This document shows, piece after piece, positions 25,280-32,373 of a stretch of 64,000 nucleotides of DNA. A program made the translations under genes and the position numbers. Location: NCBI GenBank assembly GCA_006546595.1, contig VIAD01000003.1:124001-188000 (forward strand), in the 5' to 3' direction. The stretch is from Moraxellaceae bacterium AER2_44_116. Lineage in GTDB: Bacteria > Pseudomonadota > Gammaproteobacteria > Pseudomonadales > Moraxellaceae. Position 1 is the stretch's first letter, and the number at the start of each line of letters is the position of its first letter. The notes below the pieces were generated by a model that did no database searches, was not told the origin of the DNA, and worked only from the letters and a program-made list of their open reading frames with translations.

Positions 25280-25325
25280 CTCAACGCAGTCTGTGCCGTT
25301 TTATAGCCAACCTTCAGGAATAGTC

Positions 25326-27356
25326 ATGTCTACGCTTTATCCTCATCTGTTATCGCCTTTGGATTTGGGGTTTACCACGTTACGCAATCGCTCCTTGATG
25401 GGATCTATGCATCTTGGTCTAGAGGAAATGCCGCAGGGACACGAACGGATGGCAGCGTTTTATGCCGAACGGGCGCGAGGCGGTGTAGGCTTGATTGTCA
25501 CGGGTGGTATCTCGCCTAATCCTGAAGGCGCAGTTTTTCAGGGTGGCGGGTATTTGGCTTCACAGGCTGAAGCCGAACAACACCGTGTTGTAACCGATGC
25601 CGTACATGCCGAAGGCGGCAAAATTGCCTTGCAAATTTTACATGCTGGGCGTTATGCCTACAGCACAGAATCGGTTGCGCCGAGTGCCCTTAAAGCCCCG
25701 ATCAACCCTTTTGTGCCGCATGAGTTAAGCCATGAAGAAGTTGAACGCACCATTGATGACTTCGCCCGTTGTGCCAAATTGGCGCAGGATGCAGGTTATG
25801 ATGGGGTAGAAGTCATGGGCTCGGAAGGCTATTTGATTAACCAATTTATTGCTGCGCGTACCAATCACCGTAGCGATGACTGGGGCGGTAGTTATGTCAA
25901 TCGTATGCGTTTTCCTGTCGAAATTGTTAAAAGAATTCGCGCCGCCGTGGGCACAGACTTTATTATTATTTATCGGTTGTCGATGTTGGATTTAGTCGAA
26001 GGCGGCTCCAGCTTCGAGGAGATAGTGCAGTTAGCCCAAGCCATAGAGGCTGTAGGAGCCACCCTCATCAACACGGGTATTGGCTGGCATGAAGCCCGAA
26101 TTCCGACCATTGCTACCAAAGTGCCGCGTGCCACCTTTACTTGGGTGACTAAACAACTCAAAGGCTATGTCACTATACCGTTGATCACCACCAATCGTAT
26201 CAACTCACCTGAACTGGCCGAGCAGGTATTGGCGAATGGTGATGCCGATATGGTGTCTATGGCACGCCCATTTTTGGCCGACGCGCACTTTATGACCAAA
26301 GCGGCACAACAGCGTGCCGATGAAATCAATACCTGTATTGGTTGTAATCAGGCCTGTTTAGACCATATTTTTTCCATGAAGCTCACCTCATGTTTGGTCA
26401 ATCCTTATGCCTGCCATGAAACGGTTCTCATTCCGCAACCACTCAGCCGCAGTAAAAAAATTGCGGTAGTTGGTGCTGGCCCTGCGGGACTGGCGTTTGC
26501 GACAACGGCTGCCAATCGTGGCCACGACGTGACCTTGTTTGATGCCGCCCACGAAATTGGTGGTCAATTTAATATAGCCAAACAAATCCCAGGCAAAGAA
26601 GAGTTTTACGAAACCTTGCGCTACTTTAAACGGCAGCTAGAACTGAGCACGGTAACGCTCAAATTGGGTCATCCTGTCGATATCAATGTGCTGCAACAAG
26701 GTCGTTTTGATGAGGTAGTACTGGCAACAGGCGTGACACCACGGCCATTACACATTGAAGGCAACCATCACCACAGTCCCGCCATCCTCAGTTATTTGGA
26801 TGTATTACGCGACAAAAAATCGGTGGGACAACGGGTCGCCATTATTGGCGCAGGTGGTATCGGCTTTGATGTGGCCGAATATCTGAGCCATCATGGGGAA
26901 AGTGCTACTCTGAATCCGAAAAAGTTTTTTGCCGAATGGGGCATTGACGATACCAATACCCAACGTGGCGGCTTGACCGTACCCCACATTGAAGCGAGTC
27001 CACGCACCATTTACTTGTTACAGCGAAAAGAAAGTGCCGTCGGTGCTAACCTAGGTAAAACGACGGGTTGGATACACCGGACAGGCTTAAAAAATCGTAA
27101 TGTCAGCATGATGTCGGGGGTCAGTTATGAGCAAGTCAGCGAGGCAGGCTTGCATATCCGCGTCAACGGTCAGGAACGTATTTTAGCGGTCGATACGATT
27201 GTGGTATGTGCAGGACAGGAGTCCTTGCGTAGTTTGTATGATCCCCTGAATGCCCTAGGGATTCCCACACATGTCATTGGCGGTGCCAAAGAGGCGGGTG
27301 AGTTGGATGCCAAACGCGCCATTCACAATGGCACCGAATTAGCTTTGACTATCTAG
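25326..27356 (+). CDS. fadH: 2,4-dienoyl-CoA reductase-like flavoenzyme (OYE-like + Fe-S + FAD/NAD)
   Basis: 676 residues from MSTLYPHLLSPLDLG (AGGAA upstream); E. coli FadH has about 672. Domains in order: an N-terminal TIM-barrel of the old-yellow-enzyme class (about 1-330) with LQILHAGRYAYS and GVEVMGSEGYLINQF, the 4Fe-4S segment NTCIGCNQACLD...CLVNP near 335-365, and two nucleotide-binding Rossmann motifs VVGAGPAGLAFA (FAD) and IIGAGGIGFDVAEYL (NADP). It reduces 2,4-dienoyl-CoA in beta-oxidation of unsaturated fatty acids by family, though relatives such as trimethylamine dehydrogenase share the architecture. Control by the divergent PadR regulator is likely. Confidence 0.92.
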   Translation: MSTLYPHLLSPLDLGFTTLRNRSLMGSMHLGLEEMPQGHERMAAFYAERARGGVGLIVTGGISPNPEGAVFQGGGYLASQAEAEQHRVVTDAVHAEGGKIALQILHAGRYAYSTESVAPSALKAPINPFVPHELSHEEVERTIDDFARCAKLAQDAGYDGVEVMGSEGYLINQFIAARTNHRSDDWGGSYVNRMRFPVEIVKRIRAAVGTDFIIIYRLSMLDLVEGGSSFEEIVQLAQAIEAVGATLINTGIGWHEARIPTIATKVPRATFTWVTKQLKGYVTIPLITTNRINSPELAEQVLANGDADMVSMARPFLADAHFMTKAAQQRADEINTCIGCNQACLDHIFSMKLTSCLVNPYACHETVLIPQPLSRSKKIAVVGAGPAGLAFATTAANRGHDVTLFDAAHEIGGQFNIAKQIPGKEEFYETLRYFKRQLELSTVTLKLGHPVDINVLQQGRFDEVVLATGVTPRPLHIEGNHHHSPAILSYLDVLRDKKSVGQRVAIIGAGGIGFDVAEYLSHHGESATLNPKKFFAEWGIDDTNTQRGGLTVPHIEASPRTIYLLQRKESAVGANLGKTTGWIHRTGLKNRNVSMMSGVSYEQVSEAGLHIRVNGQERILAVDTIVVCAGQESLRSLYDPLNALGIPTHVIGGAKEAGELDAKRAIHNGTELALTI

Positions 27357-27376
27357 TGTTTAAAGGGCTAATGATG

Positions 27377-27517
27377 ATGGCAATTGGTGTTGACTATGTT
27401 GCCCACGATGCATTAGCTAATTTGCGGATGATTGCTGAGGGCAAGGCCGTGATTTTGATTAGAGTGTTACATCCCACAGGGCAAATGACAGCCCATAAAA
27501 TTGGTTTAAATAGATGA
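27377..27517 (+). CDS. 46-residue small protein between fadH and the hydrolase gene
   Basis: A short frame starting at the third of three consecutive ATG codons; AAAGGG nine bases upstream fits this start best (27371 is the alternative). The product MAIGVDYVAHDALANLRMIA continues with a mixed hydrophobic/charged sequence to HKIGLNR. Its stop overlaps the ATG of the following gene in an ATGA arrangement, the usual sign of translational coupling and the main argument that it is translated. No family recognised. Confidence 0.5.
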   Translation: MAIGVDYVAHDALANLRMIAEGKAVILIRVLHPTGQMTAHKIGLNR

Positions 27518-28575
27518 GTACTGTTTTTTCGTCCCTTAAACGCGGGTCGCGTGCTGCCCGTCCTACCGTCTATGGCTCGGGGCAGGGATGGCAACAGGCG
27601 TTACCGCAACTGACTGCACCTTACAAGCCGACACCGTGGTTGCCTAATGCCCATTGGCAACTGCTGTTTTTTGATGGCATACGCAAACGTAGTTTACGTT
27701 TTGACTATGATCGGCATGATGTACTGACCATGAGCGATGGAGGGCAAACCGCCTTGGCGTGGTCAGGTTACGACTTGCCTGCCGACATGCCAACGATTGT
27801 GCTTTTGCATACCATTACCGGTAGTGCCGACAGTATGCGCGAAATGGTTCGGGATCTGCGTCAGTATACAGGTTGGCGCGTGGTGCTGTGTCTACGGCGA
27901 GGTCATGGCGAATTGCCATTGCCTGTGGCCAAAATCAATATTTTGGGCTGCACAGACGATTTGCATCAACAGCTACAGGTGATTCAGCAGCATTTCCCTC
28001 AGTCGCCGTTATATGCTATTGGCTCATCGGCAGGGTCTGGATTATTAGTACGCTATTTGGGCGAACATGGGGCACAGGCAGTATTTAAGGCGGCTTTTGC
28101 TTATTGTCCGGGTTATAACACCGATGAAGCCTTTGGCAAGGCACACAAATTCTATAGCCGTCTGATGGCCAAAAAACTGATACGCCGTTTTGTCCAACCG
28201 CATCGTCTGCGCTTGACACATCTTGCCACGTTGAATGCCTTGACCAAAGCGAGAGATTTGGCCAGTTTTCATGCTCACAGTTATGAGTTGGCAGGCTTTG
28301 CTAGTTATGCCGACTTCAACCAAGCCAGTAACCCGATGCAGGTTTTTGCCAATATTCACACCCCGTTACTGGTGCTTAATGCTGAAGATGATCCCGTATG
28401 CAAAATAGAGAATCTCTATCCTTATTTGCCGTTGATTGAGCAAATGCCCAATGTGTTGGTGGTAACGACGGCCAAAGGCAGTCACTGTGCATATTATGAG
28501 GGCTGGAGTGCACGTTCGTGGGCGCATCGCTTAATGGCTAATTATTTTTTGTGGATCGCGCGTGGGGCGGAGTGA
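27514..28575 (+). CDS. YheT-like alpha/beta hydrolase
   Basis: 353 residues. Catalytic triad candidates: serine in IGSSAGSGLLVRY, aspartate in LNAEDDPVCK, histidine in KGSHCAYYEG; an N-terminal segment YKPTPWLPNAHWQLLF and the LLHTITGSADS oxyanion-loop region are typical of the YheT/ABHD1-3 family (COG0429). These hydrolases probably act on acylated or ester substrates; exact substrate unknown. The ATG overlaps the preceding small ORF, placing it in the PadR-controlled fadH transcript, so a lipid- or ester-related substrate would fit. The cluster ends at the duplicated oxidoreductase 3' end. Confidence 0.88.
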   Translation: MSTVFSSLKRGSRAARPTVYGSGQGWQQALPQLTAPYKPTPWLPNAHWQLLFFDGIRKRSLRFDYDRHDVLTMSDGGQTALAWSGYDLPADMPTIVLLHTITGSADSMREMVRDLRQYTGWRVVLCLRRGHGELPLPVAKINILGCTDDLHQQLQVIQQHFPQSPLYAIGSSAGSGLLVRYLGEHGAQAVFKAAFAYCPGYNTDEAFGKAHKFYSRLMAKKLIRRFVQPHRLRLTHLATLNALTKARDLASFHAHSYELAGFASYADFNQASNPMQVFANIHTPLLVLNAEDDPVCKIENLYPYLPLIEQMPNVLVVTTAKGSHCAYYEGWSARSWAHRLMANYFLWIARGAE

Positions 28576-28581
28576 GAGCGC

Positions 28582-28734
28582 AGTGGGGTGAGCTTGAGTG
28601 ACATTACTGACGATCACTTTGTGGGTGGTGTCAGTGGCAATGCCGCATTAAATGGTAGGCTTGTCACAGTACTGCCATTAGTGGCAGCTAGTAAACCCAA
28701 ATGGACGAAAAAAGTCAGTGTGATTGAGGTTTAA
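28582..28734 (+). pseudogene. 3'-end remnant of a molybdopterin oxidoreductase gene
   Basis: Without a start codon, this stretch encodes VSLSDITDDHFVGGVSGNAA, then LNGRLV, and ends with the stop-proximal KKVSVIEV, collinear with the last 50 or so residues of the gene at 22110-24458 (VSLNDITDEHFVDGISGNAA ... KKVSVIEV). It is followed, as there, by the CTGTAGGGGCG palindrome pair. It is diverged by roughly a quarter at the DNA level, so the duplication is not recent or came from a relative. Confidence 0.85.
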
Positions 28735-28744
28735 ATTACAAAAA

Positions 28745-28801
28745 CTGTAGGGGCGGTTTTAACCGCCATGATGTTATGGGCGAATAAATTCACCCCTACA
28801 G
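28745..28801. repeat. CTGTAGGGGCG ... CACCCCTACAG paired palindrome, copy B
   Basis: Same ends and internal layout as copy A at 24461-24516, located after the oxidoreductase remnant. The two copies bracket the padR-fadH-hydrolase cassette in direct orientation. Confidence 0.8.
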
Positions 28802-28809
28802 TGATTTAA

Positions 28810-29121
28810 TTAAGCAAAATGACAAACGTAATCCAATGTTTCAACAGTCTCAATATTAAAACTGGAGTTACCCGCTACGTCAAAAGATTGACCTGCAACA
28901 TACTCATTCCATGTCTCACTGCCCGCCAATTTAACACGGCATTTGCCACCTAACACTTCCATAATCTCAGGCGCACCAGTATTAAAAACTAATGACGAAG
29001 GAAAAATCACGCCCACAGTCTTACGTGTTCCATCGGCAAAAATCACCGTGTGGCTCACACATTTACCGTCAAAATAAATATTCGATTTTTTAACAACGCT
29101 AACATTATCAAACTGACTCAT
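28810..29121 (-). CDS. ppnP: Pyrimidine/purine nucleoside phosphorylase (DUF1255/YaiE-PpnP)
   Basis: 103 residues from MSQFDNVSVVKKSNIYFDGK; small cupin-fold enzyme that phosphorolyses various nucleosides to the free base and ribose 1-phosphate. Family hallmarks: CVSHTVIFADGTRKTVGVI, EIMEVLGGKCRVKLAG, AGQSFDVAGNSSF and the closing LDYVCHFA. Length equals the E. coli protein (about 94-104). Single gene, divergent from the YiiX-like gene. Identification is firm by the near-invariant F-P-GN-SF pattern. Confidence 0.93.
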   Translation of the reverse strand: MSQFDNVSVVKKSNIYFDGKCVSHTVIFADGTRKTVGVIFPSSLVFNTGAPEIMEVLGGKCRVKLAGSETWNEYVAGQSFDVAGNSSFNIETVETLDYVCHFA

Positions 29122-29227
29122 GGGGTTTATCTCAAACAAGAGTGAAAAAGTATGCCTATTGTAACAGTCATCATTCCGTCAACAAAGGTTCAATAAACCG
29201 TCAATTTCGTGCTTGATGATGGCAAGC

Positions 29228-29866
29228 ATGAAAAAAGCAATCGCAAAACTCTCGTTAACCACGAAGCGCGTGCCTTATCAAAAACTACGCGCACAATTAA
29301 ACACAGGGGATTTAGTGTTATTTTCGGGCACAACATTCTCCTCTCGCATTGTTCAATTGTTTACCTTGAGTCGTTGGTCACATATTGGTGTCATTGTTCG
29401 CTTGCCTGAACACGATAATAAACCGCTATTATGGGAACTCACGCGCGCTAGCAAATTACACGACATTCATTATGGCGCGTCATTAGGTGATGGCGTGCAG
29501 TTAGTGTCCTTGGATGACAAGCTCAGTTCTTATGTCGGTGATGTCGCCATTAGACGCTTACGGGGCGGATGTGATGAAGACAAAAGGTTATTGTTGCTAC
29601 GAGAATTACTGAGCCATTGGCAGGCCAAACCCTATCGGAATATTGTTCATAAAAATCTCAGTGCATGGTGGCATGGAGAAGAAGAGGCAACGATTAGCAA
29701 ACAGGGCGGCTTTTGCAGTGAGTTTGTCGCCGAGCTTTATAAAAGTTGGCAACTATTACCCTCAGATCGACCTTCACGTTATTATGTCCCTCAAGATTTT
29801 GCTCCCAGCGCGTCATTAAAATTATTACAAGGGCGTTTATCAACTGCGTGGTTATTGCAAATTTAA
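29228..29866 (+). CDS. YiiX-like permuted papain-fold (NlpC/P60-related) hydrolase
   Basis: About 212 residues; the start is uncertain because ATGs at 29216, 29219 and 29228 are all in frame and no good ribosome site separates them. LNTGDLVLFSGTTFSSRIVQ and SRWSHIGVIVRL hold the conserved glycine-aspartate and catalytic histidine, and GGFCSEFVAELYKSW the catalytic cysteine: this His-before-Cys order marks the circularly permuted YiiX/YaeF branch. Such enzymes may cleave peptide, amide or ester bonds in cell-envelope substrates. No signal peptide is visible. Followed by an unknown membrane protein and a carbonic anhydrase on the same strand. Confidence 0.82.
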   Translation: MKKAIAKLSLTTKRVPYQKLRAQLNTGDLVLFSGTTFSSRIVQLFTLSRWSHIGVIVRLPEHDNKPLLWELTRASKLHDIHYGASLGDGVQLVSLDDKLSSYVGDVAIRRLRGGCDEDKRLLLLRELLSHWQAKPYRNIVHKNLSAWWHGEEEATISKQGGFCSEFVAELYKSWQLLPSDRPSRYYVPQDFAPSASLKLLQGRLSTAWLLQI

Positions 29867-29911
29867 GGTAACATAGCTGCGATATACAGGACAGGCTACT
29901 TGAGAATCATC

Positions 29912-30292
29912 ATGACGCTAGAACAACAACACTATGTCAAAAAACGCTTAGCTCACATTCGCTGGTGGAATCGTTTGGGTTGGTTGTTTTTAGTGGCATT
30001 AGCGGGGTTTTATGGCTGGCTATGGCAAAACATGCCCTTATATATTGACCCCATGTTATTGTTAAACAAACTGCGTATCGGTCAAGTCAGTGATATTGAA
30101 ATTGCTAAACTTGCCGCCTTAGGAAATTTGGCATTTTTAGGCTGCGGTTTATTGTTGGCGAGTGTTGTCTTGCTAACCTATGCGGCGTTGTGGTCTGAGA
30201 AACAAACCATCAACGTATTAACAACGGTTATCCCTGTCTCGTTAGACCCCCAAACAACGGAGTCCATACCCCAAGATGAGCCAAAAACTTGA
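29912..30292 (+). CDS. Two-helix inner-membrane protein of unknown function
   Basis: 126 residues from MTLEQQHYVKKRLAHIRWWN; a TTG nine to twelve bases upstream is also open. Two hydrophobic helices (about 24-42 and 75-98) enclose a short loop with MPLYIDPMLLLNKLRIGQVSD; the C-terminal tail is Gln/Pro/Thr-rich. The last 17 bases overlap the start of the carbonic anhydrase gene, so the two are probably co-translated. No family recognised. Confidence 0.75.
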   Translation: MTLEQQHYVKKRLAHIRWWNRLGWLFLVALAGFYGWLWQNMPLYIDPMLLLNKLRIGQVSDIEIAKLAALGNLAFLGCGLLLASVVLLTYAALWSEKQTINVLTTVIPVSLDPQTTESIPQDEPKT

Positions 30293-30935
30293 GCAATTGC
30301 TTGCCAATAATCGTGCGTGGGCAAAGCAAATAAAATCGCAAGACCCCGAATTTTTTACCAAATTATCCACTCAACAAACGCCTAAGTATTTATGGATCGG
30401 CTGTTCCGATAGTCGTGTACCGTGTACGCAGCTAGTCGATTTATTGCCTGGTGATATGTTTGTTCACCGTAATGTCGCCAATTTGGTGATTCATACCGAT
30501 TTTAATTGCCTATCAGTAATGCAGTATGCGATTGATGTTCTTAAGGTTGAACATATTATTGTCTGTGGCCATTATCGTTGTGGTGGCATTCAAGCAGCGA
30601 TGCAGCATCAAGAATTTGGTTTGATTGATAATTGGTTACGCCACGTTCAAGACACGCTTAATAAATATCAAAACTATCTTGCCGCGTTTAGTGATGAGCA
30701 GTCTCGTATGGATGCAGTCTGCGAGCTGAATGTCATGGAGCAAGTATTTAATGTCTGCGAGAATACTTTAGTCAGAAATGCATGGAAACGAGGCCAAAAT
30801 ATCACCGTGCATGGTTGGATTTATAGTGTTGAAGATGGTTTGTTGCGTGACTTAAATTTAAGTCTAGCGACCATAGAAGAAATGAAAGCCGCAGTGAAAC
30901 ATCTAGACCTAAAAACAGGCTTAATTGTCACTTGA
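30276..30935 (+). CDS. can: Beta-class carbonic anhydrase
   Basis: 219 residues; interconverts CO2 and bicarbonate, supplying bicarbonate to carboxylases such as AccC. Zinc ligands and the catalytic dyad are visible: GCSDSRVPCTQ (cysteine, aspartate, arginine) and CGHYRCGGIQAAM (histidine, cysteine). HRNVANLVIHTDFNCLSV and ITVHGWIYSVEDGLL match the Can/YadF subfamily of about 220 residues. The ATG lies inside the 3' end of the preceding membrane-protein gene. Confidence 0.96.
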   Translation: MSQKLEQLLANNRAWAKQIKSQDPEFFTKLSTQQTPKYLWIGCSDSRVPCTQLVDLLPGDMFVHRNVANLVIHTDFNCLSVMQYAIDVLKVEHIIVCGHYRCGGIQAAMQHQEFGLIDNWLRHVQDTLNKYQNYLAAFSDEQSRMDAVCELNVMEQVFNVCENTLVRNAWKRGQNITVHGWIYSVEDGLLRDLNLSLATIEEMKAAVKHLDLKTGLIVT

Positions 30936-30989
30936 TTATGAGGGGGTTTGGCTTTAACCTTCGCACTTTCACGGGCTGACCGTTTTCGC

Positions 30990-31016
30990 GCTTTTAGTAA
31001 AAACTAAAAGCATCGT
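30990..31016 (+). terminator. Hairpin after the carbonic anhydrase gene
   Basis: GCTTTTAGT pairs with ACTAAAAGC around an AAAA loop, followed a few bases later by TTTTATTT. It separates can from the decarboxylase gene. Confidence 0.6.
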
Positions 31017-31045
31017 TTTATTTGTGCCTTGACGGGTAATGTCAT

Positions 31046-32233
31046 ATGCGTTTAGCTAACTACTGTTCTGATGAAGAATGGAAACGAATCAAAAAATTGG
31101 CGGATACTAAAGAAACACCATTTTTGGTGGTGGATTTAGAAATCATCAAGCAAAAGTATGAAGAGATCACGACTTGCTTTCCAGCAGCCAAAATCCATTA
31201 CGCCCTAAAAGCCAATCCTGGTCGCCCTGTGATCGAGCTATTGCGTGATTTAGGTTCAAACTTTGATATCGCCTCTATTTATGAGTTAGATAAAGTGTTG
31301 GCCACAGGTGTCGAGCCTGATCGTATTTCATACGGCAACACCATCAAAAAAGCAGCGCATATTAAATATGCCTACGAAAAGGGCATTCGTTTATACGCTA
31401 CTGACTCTAAGGCGGACTTACAGTCGATTGCTGATAATGCACCAGGCTCTAAAATATTTGTTCGTATTTTAGTGGAAGGCGGCGAAACAGCGGAATGGCC
31501 ATTGTCACGTAAATTTGGTTGCCACCCCGATATGGCAATTGACTTATTGGTACAAGCAAAATTATTGGGTTTAATACCTTACGGTATTTCTTTCCATGTG
31601 GGCTCGCAGCAAAAAGACATCGCGGTATGGGATGCGGCCTTATCAAAAGTGAAGTACATGTTTGACTGGATGCGTTTAGAAGAGAACGTCATCTTGAAAA
31701 TGATTAACATGGGTGGCGGTTTCCCTGCCAACTACATTTCCGAAGTCAACCCGATTCAAGTTTATGCCGAAGAAATTTTGCGTTATTTGAGTGATGACCA
31801 CGGCGACGAAGTACCAGAGATTATTCTTGAACCCGGCCGTTCGTTAGTGGGCGAGTCTGGTGTACTGGTTTCTGAAGTGGTATTGATTTCACGTAAATCA
31901 CGTACAGACTTAAAACGTTGGGTCTATGTTGACGTTGGTTTATTCCAAGGTCTCATCGAAACAATGGGCGAAGCAATTAAATACCCAATTTACACCTCAA
32001 AAATGGAAGAGGGTGTCCAAGAGGGCGGCGTAGTATTAGCGGGTCCTACCTGTGACTCGACGGATATTATGTACGAAAACTCCAATTATCATTTGCCGCA
32101 CAATTTGGCGGTCGGTGATCGTTTATATTGGATGACAACAGGTGCATACACAACATCGTATAGCTCTGTAGAGTTTAATGGCTTCCCACCGTTAAAAACG
32201 TATTTTATTGGGTTGGGTAAAGACGACGAGTAA
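31046..32233 (+). CDS. Fold type III PLP-dependent ornithine/lysine decarboxylase
   Basis: 395 residues. PLP-binding lysine in HYALKANPGRPVIELL, phosphate-binding glycines in NMGGGFP and EPGRSLVGESGVL, and the catalytic cysteine of the other subunit in GPTCDSTDIMYE, the pattern of eukaryotic-type ornithine decarboxylases that start polyamine synthesis (putrescine from ornithine). Some relatives in bacteria decarboxylate lysine or both; the residues distinguishing them cannot be decided by eye. No strong ribosome site is visible before the ATG. Monocistronic, ended by a clear terminator. Confidence 0.92.
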   Translation: MRLANYCSDEEWKRIKKLADTKETPFLVVDLEIIKQKYEEITTCFPAAKIHYALKANPGRPVIELLRDLGSNFDIASIYELDKVLATGVEPDRISYGNTIKKAAHIKYAYEKGIRLYATDSKADLQSIADNAPGSKIFVRILVEGGETAEWPLSRKFGCHPDMAIDLLVQAKLLGLIPYGISFHVGSQQKDIAVWDAALSKVKYMFDWMRLEENVILKMINMGGGFPANYISEVNPIQVYAEEILRYLSDDHGDEVPEIILEPGRSLVGESGVLVSEVVLISRKSRTDLKRWVYVDVGLFQGLIETMGEAIKYPIYTSKMEEGVQEGGVVLAGPTCDSTDIMYENSNYHLPHNLAVGDRLYWMTTGAYTTSYSSVEFNGFPPLKTYFIGLGKDDE

Positions 32234-32258
32234 TCGTTAATACGCCTCAACAGATACT

Positions 32259-32293
32259 AAAAACATCCTCCATTTTGGGGGATGTTTTTTTTG
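32259..32293 (+). terminator. Rho-independent terminator of the decarboxylase gene
   Basis: AAACATCCTCC pairs with GGGGGATGTTT (one wobble) and is followed by a run of T. Confidence 0.85.
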
Positions 32294-32326
32294 TGAATTC
32301 GTGATTGTTGATGACTGGCGGATTCA

Positions 32327-32361
32327 AATAATAAGGGGCGCATGATGCGCCCCTTATTATT
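32327..32361. terminator. Perfect 15-bp inverted repeat, bidirectional terminator-like
   Basis: Arms AATAATAAGGGGCGC and GCGCCCCTTATTATT with a 5-base loop, 12 bases beyond the stop of the converging kinase-like gene. The core GGGGCGC...GCGCCCC resembles the dispersed palindrome family. Confidence 0.75.
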
Positions 32362-32373
32362 GACGGTACGTGA

